From CAZYJD01 sp964647785 (GTDB lineage Bacteria > Bacteroidota > Bacteroidia > NS11-12g > UBA9320), in assembly GCA_964647785.1 (NCBI GenBank), contig CAZYJD010000003.1:3168-67167 (forward strand): DNA of 64,000 nt, given 5' to 3'. This document shows positions 8,248 to 17,183 of the stretch, piece by piece. Within the stretch, counting starts at the first letter, position 1; the number at the start of each line of letters is the position of its first letter. The notes under the pieces were generated by a model that saw only the letters and a list, made by a program, of their open reading frames with translations, was not told where the DNA came from and did not search any database. Both the position numbers and the translations under genes were made by a program.

Positions 8248-10833
8248 TCAAGGCCTTGTTTTAACAAACTTGGTGGTATAAAGCACCTCCTTGTCTTGAC
8301 TTACGCTAAAGAAATAGATTCCAGAAGCCAGCTCAGGAACTTGAAAATCAAGTTGTGAAGCAACATTCAACTGATTTTCCCAGATCAGTTGGCCATTGAT
8401 ATTGTAGATGCGGAATTCCATTAAACCCGTATTCTCTTCGGGTATCTTCAATTTCAATTGGTTGTCCGAGAGAGGGTTTGGAAACAATCTCCATTGAGAA
8501 GTTGCAGTTAATTCCTCACGCCACTCAAAATAGGCCGATGAATCAATATCATTGATGAACCAAAGACCACCACTTACGCTACCGGCCCAAAATCTTCTCC
8601 CTGCAGGGTCATTGGGGTCTTGTAGAATGGTACGTGTTCGTCCGCCAATGTTTCTTGGACCACGTTCATTCCAGTCAATTTCATTGCTACGGGTTTTCCA
8701 TTTTCCCGTATAAAGGCCTCTGCCGTGAGTGGCTGCAATGATGGTTTGGTCGCTTTCACGGTAACGCAGCATGCTTATTCGCAAATTGGCCAAACCTTCA
8801 TTCGACGCATACCAACGAGTGTTCATTCCATTGAGGCTATCGGTGTAATAAACACCATTTTCAGTACCCAGCCAGCATACTCCTGGCCGACTTGGGTGGG
8901 TCATGGCCCAACGAACAGGCAAATCCGGCAAATTGCCATTGCAATCTCTCCAACGGGGTGCTTCGCTGAGCGCATTAAACGACTCCCAAACCTTGCTGAT
9001 GCCATAATTGGTGAAGGTAATCAGCACGTGGTTGGCATCTGTTTCATCCACTTCAATGCAGCTCACATAACCCGGAGGTAAATCTTTTTGTCGGTCTACA
9101 AAAACAGTGCGGTCATTAGAAGTGGAGTTGTGCGCATTTTCGAGGCGATACACCAGACCATTTTGTGCCAAACCGACGAAAACAACATGCGCAGGTTTCG
9201 TGCTAAGTCCTATGGCTGATATTTGTCCGGTGGGCGCACAAGCCCGCTCCCATTTTGTACTATCTGCCTCGGAGGCATTCTTCAACCGCCACAACCCAAT
9301 GTTGGACGCTTGAAATAAAATTTCGGGATCAACAGGGTCCAGGTGCAAGGGATTGATGAAAAGGGTGTTGCTATTTTGCAGTGCGGGATTGGTCAGGGTA
9401 TCAATTCGGTCTTCATGGAATCGGTAAATTCTACGCAATTGTGTGGTGGTAAAAACCACTTCATTCTTAGGGTTAACCTCACAGAATCCGCCATCGGCCC
9501 ATGATAAATTTTCGAAATCACTGATTCCGGCAGCAGTTGATCGGTAGGTTCCATTGTCTTGTGTGCCGCCTAAAATTCTCGGATCTCCCGCTTTGGGGTA
9601 AATGGCTGCCGTATAGTATTGGGTAACATTATAATTATCATTGATCGAATAAATAACGGGCGTATCTGCTCTAAAACTATCGCAGCGATAAATGCCTCCG
9701 TCATTCGTAAAGTATACCTCATCAGAATTGATGAAAACCACTTCATGCTGATCCACATGAACATATTGCAAATCACTTTTCACCCGTTTATCGCCTTCAC
9801 ATAATTGCTGCCAGCTGTTGCCTCCATCGCGGCTTCTGTACAAATTGAGCCCGCCGCAAACCACTACATCTTCATTGTTAGGATCCACTTCAATGATCAG
9901 ATCATACCACCCCTGCAGCTTGGCCAACTCACGGTCACCCCCTGGCAAAGCAACTTCCTGCCAACTCAAGCCTCGGTCATCACTGCGATACACCCCGCTA
10001 ATTTTTCTATCAGAAGCATGCGTAGGGATGCAGTATAAACGGTTGGGATTGCTCGGGGCAACAGCCAATTCTATACGATGAACATTGGCAGGAAGGCCGT
10101 TGGTGCGCTGCTCCCAACTTCCGGGATTCCCGCTATCCGAGAAATAAATACCATCGGTGTCAAAAATCCCAAAGCTTACCCAGAGGTTTCCATCAGCATC
10201 AATCTCAATATCTGCGGCTCTAGGGGTACGAGCACCTGAATTTCGTGAAAGTACGGGCTGAAAGCTGAGGCCACCATCTGTGCTTCGCTGCAATCCTCCT
10301 TCTCGGGTTGCGACATAAAGATGTCCGCTCGAGGGATGAACCACCATATCCTGACAATAATAAAAGGTGTCCGTTAATGTAGCGCTGAGTTGTTGCCAGT
10401 TCGCGCCGCCATCCACGCTCTTCCAAACACCATAGCCCCTGCTCGCATCTGCATTGAACCACCCCTCTCCTGTGCAGAAATACATCTCCTGCGGATTTTG
10501 AGGATTGAAGGTGATTTTGGTAATGGCCAAGCTGGCAAAAAAATCATTCACCTTTAGCCAGGCATATGGGAAATATTTGATTTGTTTACGCAGTTTTTCT
10601 TGCTGCAATTGGGTGAATGACATGCTCCCTCCCAGGGTTTTGTATCGAAGATGCGTATTGATCTCATCCGTATATGGGTTGCGTAACATCATCATTTCTT
10701 GTTCGATGAAGGCAGGATTTGGTGAAGATGAATCATCTGATTGCTTGGCTTTTCCAGCCATCCACTGCCAAAGTACTGCCGTCCCAACAATTAAAAGTAA
10801 GTACGTAATTCCGTGAAAGGTTAGCTTTTTCAT
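8248..10833 (-). CDS. BNR/sortilin-like beta-propeller protein with T9SS type-A sorting domain
   Basis: The 861-residue protein has an N-terminal hydrophobic anchor or signal (ITYLLLIVGTAVLWQWMAG). Most of it consists of repeated Asp-box blocks (SxDGGxxW), for example SVDGGANWQQL, STDGGLSFQ, SDDRGLSWQEV and SRDGGNSWQQL, the pattern of BNR/VPS10-like propellers. The C-terminal region WRLFPNPLSDNQLKLKI through LASGIYFFSV is a T9SS type-A sorting domain. It is therefore predicted to be a cell-surface or secreted propeller of unknown ligand. Only 2 nt separate its stop from that of the convergent esterase gene, so the two T9SS cargo genes are tail-to-tail. Confidence 0.88.
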   Translation of the reverse strand: MKKLTFHGITYLLLIVGTAVLWQWMAGKAKQSDDSSSPNPAFIEQEMMMLRNPYTDEINTHLRYKTLGGSMSFTQLQQEKLRKQIKYFPYAWLKVNDFFASLAITKITFNPQNPQEMYFCTGEGWFNADASRGYGVWKSVDGGANWQQLSATLTDTFYYCQDMVVHPSSGHLYVATREGGLQRSTDGGLSFQPVLSRNSGARTPRAADIEIDADGNLWVSFGIFDTDGIYFSDSGNPGSWEQRTNGLPANVHRIELAVAPSNPNRLYCIPTHASDRKISGVYRSDDRGLSWQEVALPGGDRELAKLQGWYDLIIEVDPNNEDVVVCGGLNLYRSRDGGNSWQQLCEGDKRVKSDLQYVHVDQHEVVFINSDEVYFTNDGGIYRCDSFRADTPVIYSINDNYNVTQYYTAAIYPKAGDPRILGGTQDNGTYRSTAAGISDFENLSWADGGFCEVNPKNEVVFTTTQLRRIYRFHEDRIDTLTNPALQNSNTLFINPLHLDPVDPEILFQASNIGLWRLKNASEADSTKWERACAPTGQISAIGLSTKPAHVVFVGLAQNGLVYRLENAHNSTSNDRTVFVDRQKDLPPGYVSCIEVDETDANHVLITFTNYGISKVWESFNALSEAPRWRDCNGNLPDLPVRWAMTHPSRPGVCWLGTENGVYYTDSLNGMNTRWYASNEGLANLRISMLRYRESDQTIIAATHGRGLYTGKWKTRSNEIDWNERGPRNIGGRTRTILQDPNDPAGRRFWAGSVSGGLWFINDIDSSAYFEWREELTATSQWRLFPNPLSDNQLKLKIPEENTGLMEFRIYNINGQLIWENQLNVASQLDFQVPELASGIYFFSVSQDKEVLYTTKFVKTRP

Positions 10834-11065
10834 TCGTTACAAAAATAAGGTGATCGTTGATCATCAAAGAAGGTATGAAGGTGTGCTATTTAGACCTAAG
10901 AGGTGCTCGTGAGCGCAAAACTTCACCCAGGAGCTCATATCACATTTCCCAAGGCTACTCAATACATGCATAATTATCGTTGCCTGAACTTTAAAAAGTT
11001 TTCAGATATTCAAACACTTGTTATACCGAGTATGTTTATTTACTTAGTGGTTAAAAATCAAAATC
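10834..11065. other. Divergent intergenic region between the BNR gene and crtI
   Basis: This 232-nt spacer separates divergent genes. It holds the minus-strand promoter described separately. On the crtI side, TATGTTTA at 11031..11038 is one base from the -7 consensus and could serve crtI. No regulator gene, riboswitch-like structure or convincing small gene is seen. Confidence 0.4.
10840..10868 (-). promoter_or_regulatory. Promoter of the BNR-repeat gene (-33 TTTG, -7 TATTTTTG)
   Basis: Read on the minus strand, TTTG (10868..10865) is followed after 17 nt by TATTTTTG (10847..10840), a full match to the Bacteroidota promoter consensus. The -7 box ends 6 nt before the ATG at 10833, so the transcript should have almost no leader. 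The spacer contains two TGATC copies (direct repeat), which could be an operator, but this is speculative. Confidence 0.6.
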
Positions 11066-12535
11066 TTGGATAAGAAAAGCGCAATCGTCATCGGGTCTGG
11101 ATTCTCCTCTCTTTCTGCCGCCTCACATTTGGCAGCAAATGGCCTAGAAGTGCAGATATTGGAAAAAAACGAACAAACAGGTGGCCGGGCGAGAATGATG
11201 AAAGCACAAGGTTTTGTATTCGATATGGGGCCCAGTTGGTATTGGATGCCTGAGGTATTCGAAAACTTTTACCGGCATTTTGGACATCAGGCATCCGACT
11301 TTTACGAACTAAAGCGTCTGGATCCTTCCTATAGGGTGGTTTTTGGAAAAGAAGACTACATGGACATCCCTGCAACGGCCAGAGAATTGGAAGATTTATT
11401 CGAGCGCACGGAAAAAGGTAGTGCCGTAAAATTGAGAAAGTTTCTGAAGGATGCCGCTTATAATTATCATGTGGCCATGACCAAAGTGGTTCATCGGCCT
11501 GGTTTTTCTTTGACTGAATTGGTGATGCCCGAAACCGTCAAGAAAGCGGGGGCCTTTGTGCGAAACATTCGCTCACAAGTGAGATCGATGTTCAAAGACC
11601 ATCGATTACAACAGATACTAGAGTTTCCGGTGTTGTTCCTTGGGGCCAAACCGGCCGATACTCCAGAGTTTTATAATTTCATGAATCATGCCGATTTAAG
11701 TTTAGGCACCTGGTATCCCATGGGAGGAATGCATGAAATTGTAAAAGCCATGCAAAAAATTGCCGAAGAACAAGGGGTAAAAATCAGCCTCAATTCTGCA
11801 GTTGATTCATTCATCATTCAAAATGGTGCCGTAAAGGGGGTTCGCGTAGGCGACAAAGAAATCATGGCAGACGTAGTGGTGAGCGGTGCAGATTACCATC
11901 ATACCGAAAGCTTGTTGCCCAAAGCAAACAGGCAGTTCAATGATAAATACTGGCAGCAAAGAACCATGGCTCCCTCAAGCTTGCTTTTTTATTTAGGAGT
12001 AAAGGGCAAGGTTGAGCATTTGCTCCACCACAACCTATTTTTCGACGAAAGTTTCGACCAGCATGCCTCAGAGATATACGATCAGCCCGAATGGCCTGAG
12101 AATCCGCTCTTTTATGCCTGTGTCCCAAGCAAGACCGATCCCTCAGTAGCACCTCAAGGTGATGAAAATATTTTTATATTGATTCCCATTGCACCGGATT
12201 TAAAAGACGATGAGCACATCCGCGACCAGTGGTTCGAAAAAGTAATGAAACGGCTGGAAGCTTTTTGCGGCCAAGAAATTCGCAGCCGCATCACCTATAA
12301 AAAATCATTTTGTGTAAATGATTTCAAGGAGGCCTACAACTCATTTAAGGGCAATGCTTACGGCATGGCCAATACCCTTTTTCAAACGGCTTACTTTAGA
12401 CCAGGCTTGCGTTCAAAGAAGTTAAAAAATTTGTATTTTACGGGACAATTAACCGTACCAGGACCCGGCGTACCACCAGCCATTATTTCAGGCGAAGTTG
12501 TTTCCGGAGTAATCAAAAAAGATTTAGAGCTATGA
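11066..12535 (+). CDS. crtI: Phytoene desaturase
   Basis: The 489-residue flavoprotein converts phytoene to lycopene by successive desaturations. The N-terminal dinucleotide-binding motif (IVIGSGFSSLSAASHLA, residues 7-23, then LEKNEQTGGRARM) and the C-terminal CrtI signature (NLYFTGQLTVPGPGVPPAIISG) are clear. The length matches bacterial CrtI. The TTG start at 11066 is chosen because the FAD-binding strand begins six residues later and no closer ATG exists. It overlaps crtB by 4 nt (ATGA) and leads the carotenoid operon. It probably acts at the inner membrane. Confidence 0.95.
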   Translation: MDKKSAIVIGSGFSSLSAASHLAANGLEVQILEKNEQTGGRARMMKAQGFVFDMGPSWYWMPEVFENFYRHFGHQASDFYELKRLDPSYRVVFGKEDYMDIPATARELEDLFERTEKGSAVKLRKFLKDAAYNYHVAMTKVVHRPGFSLTELVMPETVKKAGAFVRNIRSQVRSMFKDHRLQQILEFPVLFLGAKPADTPEFYNFMNHADLSLGTWYPMGGMHEIVKAMQKIAEEQGVKISLNSAVDSFIIQNGAVKGVRVGDKEIMADVVVSGADYHHTESLLPKANRQFNDKYWQQRTMAPSSLLFYLGVKGKVEHLLHHNLFFDESFDQHASEIYDQPEWPENPLFYACVPSKTDPSVAPQGDENIFILIPIAPDLKDDEHIRDQWFEKVMKRLEAFCGQEIRSRITYKKSFCVNDFKEAYNSFKGNAYGMANTLFQTAYFRPGLRSKKLKNLYFTGQLTVPGPGVPPAIISGEVVSGVIKKDLEL

Positions 12536-13368
12536 AAAATTTATACGACAAGGTTTCATTTGATTGCAGCCGCTATGTAACCAAGAGCTACAGCACCAGT
12601 TTTTCAATGGCTGTCGGCCTGTTGGATGAATCAATACAGGCGGCCATTCACAGCATTTACGGATTTGTTCGTTTTGCTGATGAAATTGTGGATACTTTTC
12701 ATGATTACGACAAAGAGGCTCTGATTGATACTTTTGAAAGAGACACCTACGAAGCCATTGAAAGCGGCATCAGCTTGAATCCCATTCTCAACAGTTTTCA
12801 GCTCACCGTAAATCGCTATCACATCGATCATGAAAGCATTGACGCTTTTTTCAAGAGCATGAAAATGGATTTGAAAAAGGTGAGCTATGACGATGATTTG
12901 TACAAAGAATATATCTATGGTTCAGCGGATGTGGTTGGACTCATGTGCCTGCGCGTTTTTGTAGATGGGGAAGATGAAACTTACCATCGCCTAAAACCCA
13001 GTGCCATGCGCTTGGGCTCTGCCTTTCAAAAGGTCAATTTCCTTCGCGATATGCGTAACGACTACGAACTTTTGAATCGCACGTACTTCCCTAATGTTGA
13101 CATGACCAACTTCAGCAAAGAAGATAAACAGTTGATAGAAGAAGAAATAGCTGCTGATTTTGCCGCTGCTTACGAAGGAATTGTTCAACTTCCTGAGAAT
13201 GCTCGTATGGGTGTATACATTGCTTATATCTATTACAAGCAATTGTTCAGAAAGATCAGAAGCACCCCTCCTGCCAAGGTATTAAAGACGAGAATCCGTA
13301 TTAACAACGGACTGAAGTATAGCCTGATTGCCACTTCTTTTCTCCGTTCTAAATTCAATTTATTGTGA
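12532..13368 (+). CDS. crtB: Phytoene synthase
   Basis: The 278-residue protein condenses two geranylgeranyl diphosphates to phytoene. Two Asp-rich motifs of the trans-isoprenyl squalene/phytoene synthase family are visible: VRFADEIVD at about residues 46-54 and NFLRDMRNDY at about 169-178. The YGSADVVGLMCLRVF segment between them is also typical. The length is slightly short for the family but normal for Bacteroidota. It overlaps crtI by 4 nt upstream and the next gene by 4 nt (GTGA). Confidence 0.95.
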   Translation: MKNLYDKVSFDCSRYVTKSYSTSFSMAVGLLDESIQAAIHSIYGFVRFADEIVDTFHDYDKEALIDTFERDTYEAIESGISLNPILNSFQLTVNRYHIDHESIDAFFKSMKMDLKKVSYDDDLYKEYIYGSADVVGLMCLRVFVDGEDETYHRLKPSAMRLGSAFQKVNFLRDMRNDYELLNRTYFPNVDMTNFSKEDKQLIEEEIAADFAAAYEGIVQLPENARMGVYIAYIYYKQLFRKIRSTPPAKVLKTRIRINNGLKYSLIATSFLRSKFNLL

Positions 13369-13862
13369 TCGCCTTTCTAATCAGTTGGCTCTTTTTATCC
13401 GAATCTCCTGTTAGCGCTTATGAACAGATAAGGCACGATTTTCAAACGATATTAAATTCAACCGAAAAAACTGCCCGTTTTATTTCAAAACACCATCATC
13501 GAAAAGAAGCACTGAGCATGGCTTATCTCTCAGCAGCAGAGGCCATGATGGCAGAAGAAGTTTTCAATCCATACACCAAGTACCGACATTTTACCAATGG
13601 CACAAAACAGCTTGATGATCTGATCAACAAAAACCAACAAAACATTGAGATGCGATTTTTACGGCTTATGATTCAGAAAGAATCGCCGTCCTTCTTGGGT
13701 TATAGGGATGATATTGGCGATGATTTAAATGCCTTTTGCACCCATTTCTCTAGTTACCGGGTCTGTGGTTCTGAGTACAAAACCTATATGAAAAACATCT
13801 TAATCGATATGTTTCGTGAAGATCGCCTTTATTTTACCCGTCTGAACAAATTAGAAGCATGA
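13365..13862 (+). CDS. Hypothetical protein coupled to crtB and crtZ
   Basis: The 165-residue protein starts with GTG, and its start and stop overlap crtB and crtZ by 4 nt each, so it is fully embedded in the carotenoid operon. It has an N-terminal hydrophobic segment (about 1-18) that may be a signal peptide. The rest is helical, with a central HHHRKEALSMAYLSAAEAM stretch and a KYRHFTNGTKQLDDLINKN stretch. I do not recognise a named domain. Proteins of this size occur beside crtB in other flavobacterial clusters, which suggests an accessory role in carotenoid or membrane handling. That is an inference from position only. Confidence 0.8.
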   Translation: MIAFLISWLFLSESPVSAYEQIRHDFQTILNSTEKTARFISKHHHRKEALSMAYLSAAEAMMAEEVFNPYTKYRHFTNGTKQLDDLINKNQQNIEMRFLRLMIQKESPSFLGYRDDIGDDLNAFCTHFSSYRVCGSEYKTYMKNILIDMFREDRLYFTRLNKLEA

Positions 13863-14320
13863 TATCTATGAGCTGGATTATTTTGTTATTGACTTTTATA
13901 CTCATGGAAGCTGCGGCATGGGGCCTTCATAAGTATGTGATGCATGGTTTCCTATGGAGCTGGCATGAAGACCATCATGTGCGACGTCCAGGGTTTTTCG
14001 AAAAAAATGATCGCTTCTTTCTCGTTTTTGCCGTTCCGAGTTCCCTTAGTATTTTTTTTGGCAGTTTACTGGGAATAAGCTGGTTGATGTTCATTGGCTT
14101 TGGCATTGCACTTTATGGCGCAGCTTATTCACTGGTGCATGATATTTTCATCCATCAGCGCATTAAAATATTCACCCGCAGCAACAACATTTATTTACGG
14201 GCCATTCGCAAAGCCCATAAGGTGCATCACAAACATCTTGGAAAGGAAGATGGAGAATGCTTTGGTATGTTGCTTGTACCTATTAAGTATTTCAAGGAAG
14301 CTGCAGCCAGCGGTAAATAA
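13859..14320 (+). CDS. crtZ: Beta-carotene hydroxylase, sterol-desaturase superfamily
   Basis: The 153-residue integral membrane protein carries the histidine boxes of the non-heme di-iron hydroxylases: HKYVMH at about 24-29, HEDHH at about 36-40, HDIFIH at about 95-100 and HKVHHKH at about 120-126. This fits CrtZ, which hydroxylates beta-carotene rings to give zeaxanthin. Hydrophobic segments surround the boxes. The ATG overlaps the previous stop by 4 nt. The gene ends the operon, since a 98-nt gap follows. Confidence 0.93.
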   Translation: MISMSWIILLLTFILMEAAAWGLHKYVMHGFLWSWHEDHHVRRPGFFEKNDRFFLVFAVPSSLSIFFGSLLGISWLMFIGFGIALYGAAYSLVHDIFIHQRIKIFTRSNNIYLRAIRKAHKVHHKHLGKEDGECFGMLLVPIKYFKEAAASGK

Positions 14321-14418
14321 CCTCCCCCCCCTCTTTTATTGGTCATTTGAAAGAGAGCTGACATCATTTATCCGCTTCAATCAGATTCTGTCTTTACTTT
14401 GTAACCAGATTTAATCAT

Positions 14419-15972
14419 TTGAAGAAGCTCCATTTATTATTAATCAAGTCATTTGCAGGACCCTTTGTGGCCACCTTCTTCATTTCACTTTTTCTATTCC
14501 TGATGCAATTTCTTTGGAAATACATCGGAGATCTGGTAGGCAAAGGATTGGAATGGTATATCATCCTTGAATTCATCTTTTATTCATCGATTCACCTCAT
14601 TCCCCTTGCGTTGCCATTGGCCATTCTTCTTTCAAGCATCATGACCATGGGTAACCTTGGAGAACGCTATGAGCTTGCAGCCATTAAATCGGCAGGTGTT
14701 TCTTTGCTTAAGGCCATGCGGCCCATGATGCTACTAATGATTTTCATGGCATTGGTTACTTTCTACACCACGAACATTCTCATTCCAAAGGCCAATTTGA
14801 GTTGGGGAGCCTTGTTGTATGATGTGAGCAATAAAAAGCCCGCATTGAATATACAGGATGGCATCTTTTACAAGGAGTTAGACGGTTATGCCATCAGGGT
14901 AGGCCACAAGCAAAGCGACAATCAAACAGTTGAGGATATCACCATCTATGAAGATGGTAGAAATCGCACCACCAAAACCATTGTGCTGGCAAAGAAGGGG
15001 AAAATGTACTTCACCGAAGATCAGCGTTACCTGTTGTTGGAATTGGAAAACGGGGTGAGGTATGAGGAGATGATCGACAACCCATCTTACAATCGGAATT
15101 TCCCACACAACACCATGCACTTCAAAAAACAAGAGATTGCCATCAATCTTGAAGAACTCCAATTTAAGCGCACCCGGAAAGAACTTTTCAAAGATGATTA
15201 CCGCATGCTCAATGTGAAAGAGCTCAATGAAAAATCTGATTCACTCAACCGACAAATAACAACCAAATATCGTTACCTCAATCAATACCTCAGTCCTTAT
15301 TTTCATTTTCCAAAAGACAGCACCAAGCACTACCAATTTAGTCCGTCTCAGATCAAAATGCCCTACATTGATCAGGTTGGCAACTTCATTAAACTGGAGA
15401 AAAGAAAATTGGCGACAGAAACCCTTGAACAAAATGTAGATGCCGGCGATGTACAAAACGGCATTGTTATCGAAGAGCAACAAAGTGCATTGGAATGGCC
15501 TCAAGAAACTGCTGACCGCAATCAATTAAAAAAAGATGCCCTCAGTGCAGCGGCTAATTCGGCGCGTAATATTCAGCGTGTTCTCAACAGCACCAACCAG
15601 GAAATAAAGGTAATCAATGATCTAAAAATGAAGTATGAAGTTGAATGGCATAAAAAGTTCACCCTGGCCATTTCGTGCATCATTCTCTTTTTCATTGGTG
15701 CTCCTTTAGGGGCCATCATCCGAAAAGGAGGATTTGGTCTTCCGTTGGTCATTTCCATATTGCTATTTATTGTTTATTACATCATCAATGTGGTTGGAGA
15801 AAAGTTGGCAAAAGAAGGTCACCTCCATATCATTACAGGCATGTGGATGAGCAGCGTAATTCTGTTTCCGCTGGCTGTTTTTCTTACTTATAAAGCCAGC
15901 ACAGATTCCAGGTTGTTGGACGGCGATTCTTGGAAGAGAATGTTCAATTTCTTAAAGCGGAAGGAGCGTTGA
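14419..15972 (+). CDS. LptF/LptG family LPS-export permease
   Basis: The 517-residue protein has three transmembrane segments near the N-terminus (including a segment around FFISLFLFLMQF) and three near the C-terminus (FTLAISCIILFFIGAPLGAII and following). The periplasmic beta-jellyroll lies in between. The GAPLGAIIRKGGFG motif is typical of YjgP/YjgQ permeases, which with LptB move lipopolysaccharide out of the inner membrane. It is longer than the E. coli proteins because of an insert at about residues 280-390 with predicted helix, common in Bacteroidota. I cannot decide between LptF and LptG. The TTG start follows directly the expected N-terminus. Confidence 0.88.
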   Translation: MKKLHLLLIKSFAGPFVATFFISLFLFLMQFLWKYIGDLVGKGLEWYIILEFIFYSSIHLIPLALPLAILLSSIMTMGNLGERYELAAIKSAGVSLLKAMRPMMLLMIFMALVTFYTTNILIPKANLSWGALLYDVSNKKPALNIQDGIFYKELDGYAIRVGHKQSDNQTVEDITIYEDGRNRTTKTIVLAKKGKMYFTEDQRYLLLELENGVRYEEMIDNPSYNRNFPHNTMHFKKQEIAINLEELQFKRTRKELFKDDYRMLNVKELNEKSDSLNRQITTKYRYLNQYLSPYFHFPKDSTKHYQFSPSQIKMPYIDQVGNFIKLEKRKLATETLEQNVDAGDVQNGIVIEEQQSALEWPQETADRNQLKKDALSAAANSARNIQRVLNSTNQEIKVINDLKMKYEVEWHKKFTLAISCIILFFIGAPLGAIIRKGGFGLPLVISILLFIVYYIINVVGEKLAKEGHLHIITGMWMSSVILFPLAVFLTYKASTDSRLLDGDSWKRMFNFLKRKER

Positions 15973-17183
15973 AAATTCTCAATATTTCCAATCGGGTTCC
16001 CTATCCGCTGCACGATGGTGGAGCCATTGCTCATTACCGGCAAATCAAACATATGTCGGCACAGGGAGTACAAATTTTCTTGCTGGCGCTGAACACAAAA
16101 AAGCACCATGTTTCTGAGAAGGAACTAGAACAACATTTCGCCCCATTTTGTCGGTTCAAGTGCATTGATATCGATACCACTCCGGCGCTTTTCCCGGCAC
16201 TCCGGTCATGGTCTTTGGGAAAAAGTTACAACATTGAACGCTTCAGGCATCAACAAATGCATGAGGCCATCGACCAATTGCTGCAAACCGAACATTTTGA
16301 TCTCATACAATTGGAAAGCCTGTTTGTTGCACCTTATATCGAACAGTTAAAAACCTACGGGATCCCCATAGTTCTGAGACAGCACAATGCAGAATACGAG
16401 ATATGGGAGCGCAAAACAGAAGAAGTTCACAACCCACTGAAAAAACTGCTGTTCAGAAAATTGGCAAAAGATATCAAGCGTGAAGAACGCAGAGCGCTTT
16501 TAAAAGTGGATGCAGTTGTAGCCATAACCGCAAAAGATCGCACGAGTTTTCAGGAAATGGGGTGCAAGGCTCCTATGCACGTATACCCTGCTGGCATAGA
16601 AGCGGATGGTTATGAAGAAATGCCAATCGCCAAACGAAATGTACTCTATCATTTAGGCTCCATGGAATGGGAGCCCAATCGCTCGGGATTATGGTGGTTT
16701 GTGAAAAACGTATGGCCGCTACTGACGGCTGAAATACCGGATATTCAAATGCGCATGGCAGGTAAAAGGATGAACGATTACTTCCCAGAGAAAACATACG
16801 ATGGCATTGAAAATTTAGGCGAGGTTGAATTGGCCAGTGATGTGATTGAAAGCAGTGGCATTTGTATTGTGCCCATACAAAGCGGCAGCGGACTTCGGAT
16901 TAAAATACTGGAAGCCATGGTTGCAGGAAGGGCTGTTGTGAGCACCCCAATTGGCGTACAGGGATTGGATCTTGATGCTGAAAAACATTTCTTACTGGCC
17001 AAAAGTGCAGACGATTTCAAGGATCAAATAAAAAGGTTGCAGGATCCAGTGTTCTTCAACAAGATCACCTCATCTGCCAAAGAAGCTTGCACAAAGAGGT
17101 ATGACGCCTCGATCCAAATCAAACAACTCTTGGATTTTTATCTTCAATTGCTCCAAGCTCATACAAGCCAGGAAAAACTCTAA
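15969..17183 (+). CDS. GT4-family glycosyltransferase
   Basis: From the TTG at 15969 the protein has 404 residues and starts with the fold strand LKILNISNRVPYPLHDGG. This start overlaps the permease stop by 4 nt (TTGA); a TTG at 15930 is possible but would add 13 unlikely residues. The middle part has RQHNAEYEIW and the donor-binding domain has MRMAGKRM and GSGLRIKILEAMVAGRAVVST, which is the EX7E-type region of retaining glycosyltransferases. The role is probably cell-surface polysaccharide or glycolipid synthesis. Its 3' end overlaps the convergent DUF58 gene by 4 nt. Confidence 0.85.
   Translation: MKILNISNRVPYPLHDGGAIAHYRQIKHMSAQGVQIFLLALNTKKHHVSEKELEQHFAPFCRFKCIDIDTTPALFPALRSWSLGKSYNIERFRHQQMHEAIDQLLQTEHFDLIQLESLFVAPYIEQLKTYGIPIVLRQHNAEYEIWERKTEEVHNPLKKLLFRKLAKDIKREERRALLKVDAVVAITAKDRTSFQEMGCKAPMHVYPAGIEADGYEEMPIAKRNVLYHLGSMEWEPNRSGLWWFVKNVWPLLTAEIPDIQMRMAGKRMNDYFPEKTYDGIENLGEVELASDVIESSGICIVPIQSGSGLRIKILEAMVAGRAVVSTPIGVQGLDLDAEKHFLLAKSADDFKDQIKRLQDPVFFNKITSSAKEACTKRYDASIQIKQLLDFYLQLLQAHTSQEKL

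Noticed and set aside
10875..10973. 32-residue open frame in the crtI upstream spacer
   Set aside because: No codon bias, no homology that I can name, and no suitable start context.
15961..15966. AAGGAG as a Shine-Dalgarno for the GT4 gene
   Set aside because: It is only 2 nt from the TTG, too close for ribosome binding, and Bacteroidota rarely use SD sites.
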